Assembly (NCBI GenBank): GCA_019055375.1
Contig: JAHQIW010007095.1
Span: forward strand, 62,001 to 126,000
Direction of reading: 5' to 3'
Source of the DNA: Parelaphostrongylus tenuis
Taxonomy: Eukaryota; Nematoda; Chromadorea; Rhabditida; Metastrongylidae
Length of the DNA stretch: 64,000 nucleotides
This document shows positions 21,917 to 32,851 of the stretch, one piece after another. Numbering within the stretch: the stretch's first letter is position 1; each line of letters opens with the position of its first letter. The notes beneath the pieces are model-generated. The model ran no database searches. It was not told where the DNA came from and saw nothing but the letters and a program-made list of their open reading frames with translations. A program made the position numbers and the translations under genes.

Positions 21917-22292
21917 TTATTGATCTTCGGTAGTGTAACTCGACCCTGGAGGGTGTTGGTTCACGCTGGTAGTGAATCACGTGGAATACTGACCTCGGTA
22001 ACCATTCTCGCCGCATCCTTTCACCAACTCAGTTTCCAAAGATTGAAACTTTTTCTCATTCATCAATGCGATTATGTGGTAATTCCGGTGTCTTCTCACA
22101 GGCATGTAACACGCGACACTAGAAAGTGCTTTTTGACAGTTGGCCACAATTTCTCGATCATTAAATATTGAGGGATTTGTTAACTCTATATCTCTTTATA
22201 GAAGAGATATCGCGTAGGCGTCTTATCTGCATGGATAATTATCGTACGTCATTTTTCGATATGTAACATGTTGAAAGCTAAAACTTTGTAAG

Positions 22293-22535
22293 TTAAAAAA
22301 ATCTGATTCGCATAGCGTTCAGCTGGATGACGCCAGCCGTAGAGATAAATGATGCTCCTTGATGAACACTATCATGGCTCATGTGAAAAAATCCGCTCCG
22401 CTCAATAACTTTCACCCTCAAAATGCTAGTCATGAAACCAAAATCTAGAGGAAATATGTGCCATGAATCCCGAAAATTAAGAAGTTCATCCTCATTAAGG
22501 AAGGAAACCCTCCTATCTAGCAGTTGCGATCTCAA
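22293..22535 (-). other. Unrecognised open frame
   Basis: An 80-codon minus-strand frame (FLNEDELLNFRDSWHIFPLD, then FGFMTSILRVKVIERSGF) has protein-like composition but no recognised domain or splice support. It lies opposite the plus-strand candidate exons and may be chance. Confidence 0.15.
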
Positions 22536-22869
22536 CTATTAACATTGAACACGAGCTAAGATATGTCGGTTTGATTCTATGCATTGCATCCAATGCATGT
22601 CTGCCGTTTTGTTAACTCTTCTTCCGTCATTTATATCAGTGAGAAGCTCCAAAAGGGCAATTTTTTCATGCACTATTCAGATTGAATTTGTTTATAACGA
22701 TAATATAGCGAAAGAAATGATTGATATCAAATAGCATACGAAAAATACGCATGGTCAAATGATCTCAATTTTTCGTTTATATTCCAAAGTCAAATAATGT
22801 ATTACTACCTCATACCATTTTGCAGCCCCTTTTATGTCATTTTCTTTTTTCTTATTCTTTCATCATCAG

Positions 22870-23010
22870 GCACTTGTTCCATTGAACGTGGATGGGTTAT
22901 GGATGGAAAACCAATTTTTCATCAATAACGCTTTCCGAAGACTCAGTAGAGAACAGATCTCACAACACGCTCTATCCCACTATCCTGAAATTTTTTTGGA
23001 TAATGCTTGA
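22870..23010 (+). CDS. Candidate terminal exon, unrecognised
   Basis: After an acceptor TCATCATCAG a phase-0 frame of 46 codons reads ALVPLNVDGLWMENQFFINN, then AFRRLSREQISQHALSHYPE and IFLDNA, ending TGA. Amino-acid composition and the polypyrimidine tract before the acceptor are both good. It could be the 3' exon of the gene suggested at 21.0-21.9 kb. No family is recognised, and no polyadenylation signal was seen just downstream. Confidence 0.4.
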   Translation, partial: ALVPLNVDGLWMENQFFINNAFRRLSREQISQHALSHYPEIFLDNA

Positions 23011-23074
23011 CGCTGCGAAACCGATATGAGAGTGCATGTAGCGCAGTGCTCAGAAGTGCCCTGTAATTTACATT

Positions 23075-23290
23075 AGATCGATCGCTTGTATCCTGCGTTT
23101 TGGACATCAAGCATTCCATACTTCGTTGGTCGACAAATTATTACCAGACTTATCCCGAGATAGTAGCATTGACTTAATATGTCGGTAGGCCATTGCAGGT
23201 CATTGTATATGCATTTAATCACCTTTACTATTCTATGAATGGTGTGGAGCCAATGTGTATAGCGCATATTTCGAGATTCATCAATGCCGA
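23075..23290 (+). mobile_element. tRNA-derived SINE (family S), partial
   Basis: Body words ATTACCAGACTTATCCC, GTAGCATTGACTTAAT, CATTGCAGGTCATTGTATAT and TGCATTTAATCACCTTTACT follow the order seen in the copy at 42.08-42.33 kb. The tRNA-like head is missing or unrecognisable. Confidence 0.6.
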
Positions 23291-23299
23291 GTTCCCAGC

Positions 23300-23620
23300 G
23301 TTTTTTTATAAGAACGACATGGCGAAGCCAAGACAGTGGAACTGCCGGCTATGAATTCCTTCCCGTGATTTTTTTCCATCTTCAACATGACGCTCGAGCA
23401 TTTGAAGGGTCTTCGTGTGCTGAGTAAAGATGCCAAGAATTGTACAAAGCCTGTCCGCTATCACTACTTCAACGTGATCGAACAAATTTTCTGAATTGAT
23501 CAAAGTTAGGCATGACGGCGTCTGTTTAGTCTCGCGATACGTTGAAGAACTTCAGTCCATTAACACTGACGTGGCCGATCAGTGCCCGTTCATCAAAACC
23601 TCATATACTAACGAAGTTTT
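23300..23620 (-). mobile_element. LINE reverse transcriptase scrap (low confidence)
   Basis: A minus-strand frame reads TPSCLTLINSENLFDHVEVV, resembling the motif A region of the RTE reverse transcriptases elsewhere in the window (CLTFIDLKKAFDSVE). The catalytic Asp is replaced by Asn. The flanks give HTKTLQMLERHVEDG, weakly like what follows motif A. This is plausible but degraded. Confidence 0.4.
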
Positions 23621-23894
23621 CTTTTGTTCCGTTTGCTGTCAACTTTGTTGAGGACGGATCAGATAAGAAATTTGTGTATGTCAAACATCAAACAGTCTAA
23701 ACGAAGTTGAAACCTGTGAAAAATAGATTTACTTTTGCAGTTCTCATAGTTGTTTCTTTCAAAAGTACTAGTTTTACGTTGACAATACTTCAATTTGGAT
23801 TTGAATGAATGTCTTTCTGAATGCAAATAGCCAAAAATACACCTTGATGAGTGGTATGAAGTAGAGAAGATACTGGACCCTAAAAACTGATTAT

Positions 23895-23998
23895 CCTAAC
23901 AGCATATTTTAAGCTTTTCATGAGGTTTCTCATATCACTTATACAGCTCTGTATAAGTGCATTCAACAAATCTCATGAAAGGCTTGGAATATGTTATC
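23895..23998. repeat. Fold-back repeat (family D)
   Basis: Inverted arms of about 45 bp: GCATATTTTAAGCTTTTCAT at 23902 on, and the complementary ATGAAAGGCTTGGAATATG ending near 23993. They meet at CTTATACAG/CTGTATAAG. It has no ribozyme core. The outer words are shared with 7130-7295 and with family C. Confidence 0.65.
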
Positions 23999-24339
23999 AA
24001 GATGCATTAATTTTAAGCGGCTCTTATAAGAAAACCGAATTTGAAAATTTTATAGAATTATTTCCTTTTTTCCTCCAGAAAACTATCTTGAACGAGAAAA
24101 CTCTTCTTCCCGTTTCAAGAACATTTTCTCTTTTTCCAGTTATTGTTTTTTTCATAAGCTGTTGTTGCTATGGAAACCGCTTTAATAGACTGATTTCTGC
24201 AATTTTTTTACTACCTCAGAACCACAGAATAAATCACTTGAAAGATTACAATCTTCTCAAAAATTCCTACGGATGATTTTCTTCTGAATTATGCATCCTC
24301 TAGTCTTGCAAATAAGTTTGGAAATTCTTACTTTCCTTA

Positions 24340-24700
24340 CTTCTTTATCTTGTTCGATATAGCAGCTACTTGTTTGAATTGTTGAATGGCTCTACATCCT
24401 GTAATTTTGTGCAATGTCTAAGCTCTATTTCGACTTCATTAGTAAGTTTCCAAGATTTCTTTTCGTTGGAGTTTCGCTCTAATCATGTTAAGCTGCCTTG
24501 AAAGGATGTGTCTCTATCAATCTGAAGTTTAATGGCATTCGTTAATGCTTCCCACGTTTTATTTATTTCGTTATCAGATGAATCTATTTTTGATGAATTT
24601 GTATCCGTTCTTGGGTATTTAGCAAAAGAGAGTGGAAAGCGCACAAATTTTCTCTAGCTAGGAGTGGATAGCGCCCAAATTTTCTTAAGGTAATCTATGC
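24340..24700 (-). other. Possible LINE linker remnant
   Basis: A minus-strand reading (DSSDNEINKTWEALTNAIKL, then SWKLTNEVEIELRHCTKLQD) resembles the helical region between endonuclease and reverse transcriptase in RTE/CR1-type LINEs. Stops interrupt it, and the match is only to general pattern. Confidence 0.25.
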
Positions 24701-25044
24701 GACTTTCGATTCACGAATGAACAGCACCACTACCAAACCTTTAAAATCAAAGGGCAGCAAGTGTTATGTACAATCAAAAGTTTTTCGAGCATGATGCCTA
24801 TCAATCATTAGCAAATGCCTTATCAAAACCAGTTGACGTTTGAGAGAGCAAAGATTTCAATAACAGAAAAACACTCTCAAAAATCAAAGCACTGTTTTCG
24901 TAAACTGTAGCATATAAAACTCAGTTTTCTTATCTTACTTCATTTATCTCTCAATGTGAGCTTTTGATGCTATACAGCTGGAACTGATAGTGATTACTCT
25001 AGCCTTCCCTAGTAATGACAGCACAATATGCTCCTATGATATGC

Positions 25045-25150
25045 AGCGTCTCAGAGGCTCATACAATGAAGGGTAGCCTTGAAGAGGGAAAGGGTTGAAT
25101 ACGGGTTCAAGTCCCGCCCGACATCAGTTTTTTGTACATCACTCAACATC
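25045..25150 (+). mobile_element. tRNA-like short element
   Basis: ACGGGTTCAAGTCCCGCC is a clean T-arm/box B. It is followed by the tail TGTACATCACTCAACATC, which recurs after all tRNA-like elements of this type in the window. The 5' half is poor. It lies next to the TA microsatellite. Confidence 0.5.
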
Positions 25151-25151
25151 A

Positions 25152-25152
25152 T

Positions 25153-25216
<64 letters not shown>
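25152..25216. repeat. TA microsatellite
   Basis: An almost perfect (TA)n run of about 60 bp. Apparent Ile-Tyr repeats in open frames here are artefacts. Confidence 0.97.
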
Positions 25217-25218
<2 letters not shown>

Positions 25219-25299
25219 CTGTTAGCGCGACTAGGTTCAATGTCGATATCGAGTACCAGGCCAAACCGTTGACGGTTAGTTGCTGACTGACACATTGAT

Positions 25300-25430
25300 G
25301 CGTTGTAGCCTAGAAAGAGTGGTGACAAAGCAGGCGTCTGTATTGCAACGAGTTGAAGAAAGCGCTCCTAGATAGCACGAAATGCGGGTTCGAGTCCCGC
25401 CTGACGCAGAAATTTTGCACATCATCCTAT
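25300..25430 (+). mobile_element. tRNA-like short element, second copy
   Basis: ATGCGGGTTCGAGTCCCGCC gives a good T-arm/box B (25382-25402), followed by GACGCAGAAATTTTGCACAT, the shared tail. The 5' end GCGTTGTAGCC could pair with the GACGC end as an acceptor-like stem. It is probably a relative of 25045-25150, making a local pair around the TA repeat. Confidence 0.5.
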
Positions 25431-25439
25431 ATCATTGAG

Positions 25440-27120
25440 TATATCCATAACATAATACCATCGCTAAAAGCGATTGAATAAAAAGGATTTTGTTTGACCA
25501 CACATACGAAGCTTTATTCCAGTTTTGGGAAATGGGTTATTTTACTTTTACTTTCTTCAGTGGTAACAAGGAATAACTGGATTATAATGTGCTCCAATGG
25601 AGTCTCATAAGTGGCTTGCTTCAGCTTGGACATGAAACTCATCAGCGAGGAAGAGAACTACTTACTTCAAATCCAAGGTTCCCCGGTCATTTCTCTTCAC
25701 ATTTTTCACCGAATTCACATTTGAAATGCAATCAACAAATATAAAAGAACATCAAGGCTACTAAATGAATATATTTGTTTGTTTATGTACTATAAAGGTC
25801 AATTCGACGCAGCAAAGGGTGAACGCATTCACTCAGTTGGGTTTCGTATGCGGCAATGAGCGAGATGCACGAAAAATTACATGATATTTACAGATTCTTA
25901 TCTATAATTGTACGCGATATTCCAATGTAGACGCGGCTGTCTAGGGGACTGGTCGCAATTTCAGCCATACTGTTAATCACGAGCATGGCACTGATTCAAC
26001 TTCACTCCGGGCACACGCACCTCAGCCTCTCTTTGTATCTGAAAGTTGACACCAGAGTAGTATGGATTGATAAAAGCGGTGATCTTATTCATTGGCAAGC
26101 CACTGCAAGTTCGTGAATAGGAAAAATAAGATGTCTCACGGATCAATGCGAACTCACCATCATTTTATCCTTAGTGCCGCTGTTGGTGAGGTCAGTGTAC
26201 AGGTGTTCTCCACTGTTATTGGCGATTGGATCTTAGGTGCATCAGTTTATGCCAATGATGCAATACGTCCCCTCATGGTCGAACGATGATGCAATTGACA
26301 ACATCTGACCGGCTCGCTCTCATCGTCTTCTATCGAATTCATGTCTTTTTTAATAGTGTAGTAGTGCTTCTTTTTTCCGAAGGAAGAATACATATCTTTA
26401 AAGAGTGGGATTTCTGACTAAATCAGTTTTATTTATTTGGAATGGATAAGCCTAATGCTTTCTTTTTCATAGTCTTATCCGTATATGTAATCGACGTGTG
26501 ATCTGCAATTTGACTTATCTTTCATCTTCTTACTTTAGCATCTTTAATTTATCTACAGTCATCACTTCTGATGTCGGGATCAACACAGCCTACATTCCAT
26601 TTGTTCCTTCCCATCTATTGTGCGCTAAAAACTTGGAATATTTTACATGTTCTGTGGACTGCTTGAAGATTTTGTCTTTTTTACAAATGTCGTAGAATGG
26701 TGGTCGAGACGACTCGCCATCTCTAACCGATGCGCTTATTCATTTCCTTTTTTACTTTCCAGTCTTCTAGTAAAATTAGTGAGATTCAAGCTATCGGATA
26801 TTACTAATACTCAAAAAAACAGAAATCGCTTTTTCTAAAGGATTGAGAATGGATGCGTATAATGGAAAAGTATTATAGCAGAGCACCGAATCACCAATTT
26901 TCTGACGTTCTTTTCAGTGTACAATGTGCTTTCAATGAACTTCTACGATGTAATGAAATTTCAATTATCAATTTATTATTACTATCCAAAACATTGGATT
27001 CCTGCATCGACTTCAAGAATTGTTCTATTAGAGGACCTGGAAGATAGGAAGTTAATCATTGTGAATGGTAGTGCATCATATTCCATTGTTGCTCACATGG
27101 AGCACTGATGTCTTACAATG
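25440..27120. other. No recognised gene
   Basis: A plain stretch with several short background frames (26092-26289, 26498-26695, 26647-27108), none with a motif I know. On the minus strand, 25550-25600 contains ACTGAAGAAAG with CCAAAACTGGAATAAAGC. This is reminiscent of a degraded hammerhead-like word, but without stems. Confidence 0.35.
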
Positions 27121-27124
27121 CGCA

Positions 27125-27345
27125 AGTCCTTGGTTCCATCCCTCGCCCCTGTCTCACTAAGCTTTCCGAGGTCGGCGATTTGGCACCATAGTTGTTTGAG
27201 GATAAAAACACTTAAATACATCTTGGTAAGGCACCACAGGTCATTGTGCAGACTGAATATGTATTTAATCACCTCTTACTATGCTTGATGGCTCGAATGT
27301 ACGGCTCATCATTCGTATATAGTTCGATCAATGCCGAAAATCCTT
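27125..27345 (+). mobile_element. tRNA-derived SINE (family S), partial
   Basis: GGTTCCATCCCTCGCCC gives a head-like box B at 27130-27150. The body words CAGGTCATTGTGCAGACTGA, TATGTATTTAATCACCTC and GATCAATGCCGA follow in the usual family order. Confidence 0.6.
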
Positions 27346-28325
27346 TAATATCCTTATCCTCCATGAAATCATTATATTTATCCCACTCCTAAAATCTTTC
27401 ATATGTACATGTAATGACTATAAATTTCGGATTCTTGTCGATGTGGCTTTCATCTCGCAGAGTCTCAGGGTTGAAATTTAGATACTTATGAACAAATTCC
27501 TCATTATCTGTTTGATTACCGTACATTACAATGCACACCTCTATTATTTTCAGTCCTCAAGGTCAACTTCATCATCGCCTTATCCGTTTTCTTCAAGTGC
27601 TTATAATGTTTTTTCTTGATAATTTCAACAGCCGATGCGACGCAGCAATATTAATGACGTAATATATACATGCGTCTTTGGTTCAACTCCACGTCCAAGC
27701 TAATCAATCCGCCATCCCACTGAGCTGACAAACTGATATCGAACTTATCTAGGAATTCGTAATTTTTATTCAGGTGACATGAGGTTGTTAACCATTATTT
27801 ATTCAGCACAAAAAGGCAGATCAATATACAGCTGCAGTGGCAGAGGCAAACTTTTCGGCGTTTTCCGCTACTTCAGAACCGACTAGAGTCGAATTTACAC
27901 TCAGTCTACTCAGTCAAGCACTTTTGTAACAAAACTAGATAGTACTCAGTACGTAAACATTAGATCGCAGTATGAACAGCTTGTTTTATTTATATACTCA
28001 CTCGACCAGAAATTAAGTAGACTAGCCTCACACAGTAGTAGCGACGGCTCAGATCAAAAAAGCGGTCCCACGCGTGCTGAGGAAGCACGCATTTTTGCGA
28101 TCATATTTCGGATCTTTGGCATGAATTCAAACACTTCGAGAGTATTTCGCTCTGAGATCTTCTATTCCTTTGGAAGGATGGTTGCTTCTAATCTGAAATC
28201 ATTTCCGTTATGTGTCTGTCTCCTATGCCCGCCTAACGCATTGTTTGTTTCAATTCTACGTTGACCAGCTAGGTCTTCTATACGGACACAGAGCGATCAT
28301 CCTTTTGCCATTGTATTAGTCTTCA
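27346..28325. other. No recognised gene
   Basis: Short frames only. A minus-strand run near 27560-27640 (KKKHYKHLKKTDKAMMKLTL) is open but unrecognised. Confidence 0.35.
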
Positions 28326-28329
28326 TACG

Positions 28330-28765
28330 CTTAACGAGAGATTAGGTAAATAGTACCTGAGCGCATGCAATTACCGTCTCTACCGTTAGGACATGTTTTG
28401 AAGTTTTTCATAGTGCATAGACGGTCGTACAGACGGCTACAGACCAATTGGCGTTTGAGAGTATTTGGCGACATTTCAATTTCTGTTACCGGTTCATTTA
28501 GACCTGCTCTTCTCAAACAACGTTCCACAATAACTGACTTATTTCGTTTGAAATGAAATAAAGGGTAGGGACAGGACGGGATCTTGTTTTCGCCACATTT
28601 ACGTTTGGCATGTTGATCTAAATGTTCAAAAATAGGAGCTAGTCTTTCTTCAATTCATCTTGGATGAACTTTAAGTTCTCAGACTGTGCGTTCACATTCA
28701 ATGTATTTGTCCATCTCCTCCTGTTTTGAGCGACTGACTAAACAGTCGTCGATATTCCTCCAAAT
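28330..28765 (-). mobile_element. Penelope-like element fragment (RT-to-nuclease linker)
   Basis: The minus strand reads LSLPFISNEISQLLWNVV-like sequence, then CLRRAGLNEPVTEIEMSPNT, LKRQLVCSRLYDRLCTMKNF and KTCPNGRDGNCMRSGTIYLI. This is the conserved linker immediately before the GIY-YIG domain. The nuclease itself is missing. The high-coordinate end is abutted by a SINE tail at 28767. Confidence 0.82.
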
Positions 28766-28766
28766 C

Positions 28767-29080
28767 GATAAAGGATAAGGGATAAAGGATAAAGCTCTCG
28801 GCGTTGATCAATCCCTGTGGGATGCGCTATGCATACGTCTTCAGTTTTTGACTTCGTTTGAGGTGACTGAATGCATATCTGGCCTTTACAATGACTCGCG
28901 CTAGGCTCCCGCTGAACCGAGTCAGTGCTGCTTATCCTCCAACAAAGTCTGAGAGCAATCTGGTATCAATTTACCGACCCTACGACGGTTGGATGGCTTG
29001 GTGAGCCATGAGCGCAAGATTGAACCATTGACTTCGTGTCTACACAAAGCACCTTTAACCACTACGCCTTATGTGCTCTC
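28767..29080 (-). mobile_element. tRNA-derived SINE (family S), full-length
   Basis: Minus strand: a tRNA-like head with GGCGTAGTGGTTAAAGGTG (box A, about 29050-29070) and GGTTCAATC (box B). The body contains CTCATGGCTCACCAAGCCAT and CAGTGCTGC. The tail is repeated CCTTTATC units at 28767-28795. It directly adjoins the PLE fragment at 28330-28765. Confidence 0.85.
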
Positions 29081-29339
29081 AAATTGATATGTACGTCAAA
29101 TATTCATTTAGTCACACTAAGCCTACTGGAGTACAGTTTTAATAGCACATCATCAAGAAATTGTGCAAACGAATGGATCTGTCCTCTAGAATCAATATGG
29201 CTAATGAGATTTATCGCGCTTTAAACTTCCGCTTTTTTCTTTTCACAACATCACTTTTTAATTAGAAAATTCCTTCGCGCAAAACGCCCAATTCCATATC
29301 CATACCAACAATTATTCCTAGTATTTGGTAATCTGATTC

Positions 29340-29450
29340 TCAAGAATGTTCAAAGCCTTAGCGAGGTTGTTAGGCCAGAGCCATGCACGCGTTACGCAGG
29401 TTTCGCCCTCTTCGTCAGTGGCCTACGCCCTACATTAAGCCTTGCATATT
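29340..29450 (-). mobile_element. Hammerhead repeat family B, solo arm (decayed)
   Basis: AATGTTCAAAGCCTTAGCGA, GCCAGAGCCATGC and TCGTCAGTGGCCTACGCCC match family B. The ribozyme remnant (29378-29424, minus) keeps CTGACGA and an ACGCGT stem III. It has GTA in place of the essential GAA and two extra bases before stem I. Confidence 0.65.
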
Positions 29451-29459
29451 TGATATTAG

Positions 29460-29720
29460 TTAATCTTCCTGGACGTGCGTCCTGGGGTCGGGTGCATGTG
29501 TATTGATGTTTTCCGTCGACGCGTCAACATGACGTGCATGCCCGCCTAGGATCGCCCATTTTGGTCTGTTCTTCGTTGCTAACGCAATGGCGTCGCCGGC
29601 GGCAACGAAAGGGGCGATGAGAGCGTGCCGAGCGGCTTACGCTAGCAGCTGCTCAATGCCATTGGATCGACGCGGAATGGCTGTACAGCACAGAGCGGCG
29701 TGTTCCTCAGTTCTCAGTTG
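29460..29720. other. GC-rich island of unknown function
   Basis: This block is much richer in G+C and CpG than its neighbours. It contains an ATG-led frame at 29588 (MASPAATKGAMRACRAAYAS...) of about 55 codons. It could be a promoter with first exon, or part of a GC-rich repeat. I see no second copy in the window. Confidence 0.3.
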
Positions 29721-30177
29721 TGAATATCATTTTGCGGAATGTGTCATATGACATTACTATTTCATCGTGAGTCTGCTACGGCTGTGTGTTCCCCTCACTT
29801 CTATTTTTCACCACTTTCACTCGTCCTCGTCAATCTTTTTAGTAACTGTTCTGCGAAAGTGCCAATAGTTTTTTATCGATGACGAGAATTTTCAAATAGT
29901 GGAGAGGTGCATTTTCGACGCATGTAAAGTATTTCGTCTCGAAAGTAGCGCTTTCCAAGTTTTAACTTACATTTTAAACCAACATGTGAGTCATCGTGGA
30001 TGGTATAAACTCTTTTGAAACGCTTTTACACTTCTGAAACGGTTTGAAACATTAGGCAAAAGCCAAGCATTCGAGAAAACTTTTGATTCTGACAAAAAGC
30101 GAAGTAGTATACTCTGAATGAATTAGCTATTTTTATTGTTTCTTAATAGTGGTATGCTATCATAAATACATACAGAG
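29721..30177. other. No recognisable feature
   Basis: AT-rich, no coding or repeat evidence. Confidence 0.4.
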
Positions 30178-30285
30178 GTGGCATCGGTGGGGGTAGTGGT
30201 AGCCCGCACCTCCGGAATGGGTGAAACGCGAGTTCAGCTCCCTCCCGATGTCGAATTCTCTGTAAATCACTCAGTATTATCTGTC
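30178..30285 (+). mobile_element. tRNA-like short element (Gly-tRNA-like), single copy
   Basis: GCATCGG at 30181 can pair with CCGATGT at 30245-30251 as a 7-bp acceptor stem with one G-U pair. Between lie GGTAGTGGTAGC (D-arm/box A) and CGAGTTCAGCTCC (T-arm/box B). The tail is TCGAATTCTCTGTAAATCAC with TCAGTATTA, as in the other copies. The T stem is imperfect, and the tail marks it as a SINE rather than a functional tRNA gene. Confidence 0.6.
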
Positions 30286-31217
30286 ATAAAATATTACACT
30301 TTTTGTTAATATATCAACTGAAGGCTGGATAACTGGAGCGAGTTTTCGTCGAAGCTATGCCATATGTCTTTTTTTTTATATCGTTTTCAACCTTTTGTTC
30401 TCGACATCGCTTTTACTCTAGTAGTAGAACCTTTCATTTAATGAATATAATGTGACTTCCTTCAGTTGTCAATCTATTTGATTTTCTCAAAAATAGCCAG
30501 ATTCAAACTAACTACATTTTGTTTCGGTTTTGGTTAGAATCGTTCCGAATCAAAGTCTTACTATTTTCTTCGATTAATTCCCATAAAAACAAATTTTAAA
30601 GTCGAACGTAACCGAGAATTAGCAATGTTGCCGTGAGGGTTCGAAACTGTGGCTAAAAAGCTTTGTCTTCTCCTATCAAAACTTGAACGATGAGTACTCC
30701 ACTATCCATTTCAAACACATTCTAACCTTCCAGAAAAATTCTATGTTGTGAGGTGTTTATGTAATGTATTAACATTTTGTTACGTAAAGTTCTTCTATCT
30801 CGAAGATGGTACAGTTTCGTTGGATTTTCCTTCATGCAATTTCTCTTCAGTCATAGATTTTTTAGTTTCAGTTGTAAATTTATAAATATATTTGTCGTCA
30901 TCAACTATGGTCACACTTTTTATTTCATAAAGTGTAGATTTTTAGTTGAATCGAAGCTTATATAGCTACAATTTCAAAAGGCTCTTCATTAACACTCCTT
31001 ATTCCTTCTACTTTCTCATTTCTTTCGTCACTGAAGGAATTCCGGCTCAATGGTTTTTACGTCTTCATTGAGCATTTGAAAAAAATGTTGAGACGTAGCA
31101 GTAATATTAAACAGGAAGATGGAAACTCGTTACTTTTTTCAAGCAGCATGAGCCATTATTTTCGTTACAGAGTATTAGCAGCAACACTACCAATGCATTT
31201 AAATGCGGGACAAAATC
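30286..31217. other. No recognised gene
   Basis: AT-rich sequence without repeat partners or convincing exons. Confidence 0.4.
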
Positions 31218-31475
31218 GGAAATGCTTAAGAGAAATGAGTGGTGAGAAAAAACACGACCTCAGGCGGGAGTTGAACCCGCGTTTCATCCATCTCGAGGGC
31301 GCGTGCTACCACTACGCCATCGAGGTACATTCGCACCACCACTCACTCTTCAATATCTCCGTGCATGTACCTCGATGGTGAACTAGTAGCACTCGTCCCT
31401 GACATGAATGAAACGCGCGTTCGATCCCGGTCAAGGTCGTATTTTTGCTGACCACTCAACCCTCTTAGGTATTAA
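31218..31475. mobile_element. Fold-back element made of two head-to-head tRNA-like arms
   Basis: The left arm on the minus strand (31335-31225) has TGGCGTAGTGGTAGCACGCG, a perfect box A, and CGGGTTCAACTCCCGCC, a perfect T-arm, then GAGGTCGTG and TCACCACTCATTTCTCTTA. The right arm on the plus strand (31362-31473) repeats the same order with mutations: CGATGGTGAACTAGTAGCAC, GCGTTCGATCCCGGT, AAGGTCGTATTTTTGC and GACCACTCAACCCTCTTA. The two are separated by about 25 nt. The whole is a 250-bp palindrome. Similar head-to-head pairs occur at 36.55 and 47.04 kb. Confidence 0.8.
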
Positions 31476-32851
31476 TGGAACATCATAGCACTGCGAAAAA
31501 GGCGGTAAAATCAGTAGAAATGTCGGGAATGTTATGTTTAATTCAGACGTTTTTCGAGATTGGCACCTATGAGATAGATTTTTAGAAATGGGTATCAACA
31601 ACTATCCACTACAACAGCTGCTGTTTGAAGGAATAAAGATTGTGATGGAATGGAAACCTTCCTCTAAAACCGCAGAATTGACTGTCACGAGCAATATTTT
31701 ATTTTACAGTTTTATCTTGCTAAAATACTGCTATTGTCTTATATTCTACTTATTCAATTTATTCATTTTTATCTTTTTCAATTTGCCTTCTATGAATCTT
31801 GTTTTATGAAAAAAAAAACTCCAGAAATTGGAAAACGAACCGCAAGTAGAAGTGCCTCGTTATCACTCGTGATATCACACAACGTCTCAGACTAATATTT
31901 TGACGTGAGAGAGGAGCATTATTCATAAATTTGAACTTTACAGGGTTGGTCTGCACGTGGGATTTCCAGCGAAAGACACAGAGAAAGCGATGTGTGAACA
32001 AACCAATTTTTTCCTTCCTCTTTACTCTTTTGAACAGCAGCTGTTCTATTGCAGACAGACAACTGTTGGTATCACATAGGTGACAGCATCGAAATAATTC
32101 TGAATTGCACATGACACCTGCTCGTTCCTCATTTCAACGCCCCGATCGCTACCGTAAAGGATCCACAACAAGAACAATGGCGCACGGTGCCTAAAAACAT
32201 GATGGGTTTGTATACTCCTGCTCAATACTACTAATAGCGCTTGTTTTTTTCCATGATTACCACGAACAAGTCGGCAAGCTCTGTTGGGTTTGGAATTGTG
32301 ATTTCCAATTTTTCTTGCGCAATTTTGTCTTCCTCACTCTCACTTGAGCAGATTACTAAACTTCAATCAGAATAAATAGATTCAGATCATTTGGAGTAAT
32401 GTTTGACTAGCGAGAATTCTAGCGACATCTGTCTTTCATGTTCACGAATGTGGTAGTTCGATGGAAACATGTGAAAATCAAGCTATGTCAACTGTTTTGC
32501 TGGCATTTCTTTGCCGCAGTCATTTGAAAGACACGCTGCCGTGAAACTGTCATTGTGAAGATTTCTATCTATCTGACTAACCAAGCTTTTTTTTACATCA
32601 TTACATCATGAAAATCATTGCATTTCTTCGCGTATTTTATCCTATTCTTGAGAGCACTTCTGTGTCATGATGTTTTCATCGAAGTGGCAAGTGGCTATAC
32701 CTGCTGACTTCATCGCTCTATTAGTATGACCTTTTTCCCCCACAGTTTCGACACCTGTGTAATTCTTCTGGTAATAAACGTTGAACTAGATTTTCATCGG
32801 CACCCTTTGGTCGGATGTTTTGACAGATCAGCACTAGCTGTTCTGTCTGCT
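31476..32851. other. No recognised gene
   Basis: Plain AT-rich sequence with background frames only. Confidence 0.4.

Noticed and set aside
21920..22171. An 83-codon plus-strand frame as a continuation of the candidate gene
   Set aside because: No splice site joins it in phase to the exons at 21.6-21.9 kb, and composition is not distinctive.
25095..25286. A 63-codon frame with an Ile-Tyr repeat
   Set aside because: Produced by the (TA)n microsatellite at 25152-25216.
25550..25600. ACTGAAGAAAG...CCAAAACTGG on the minus strand as a hammerhead
   Set aside because: GAAAC is replaced by AAAAC, stem II would need an unpaired 20-nt stretch, and no stem I forms.
30181..30253. A functional Gly tRNA gene
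   Set aside because: The acceptor stem pairs, but the T stem does not, and the SINE-type tail shared with several decayed copies follows. Treated as a tRNA-derived element.
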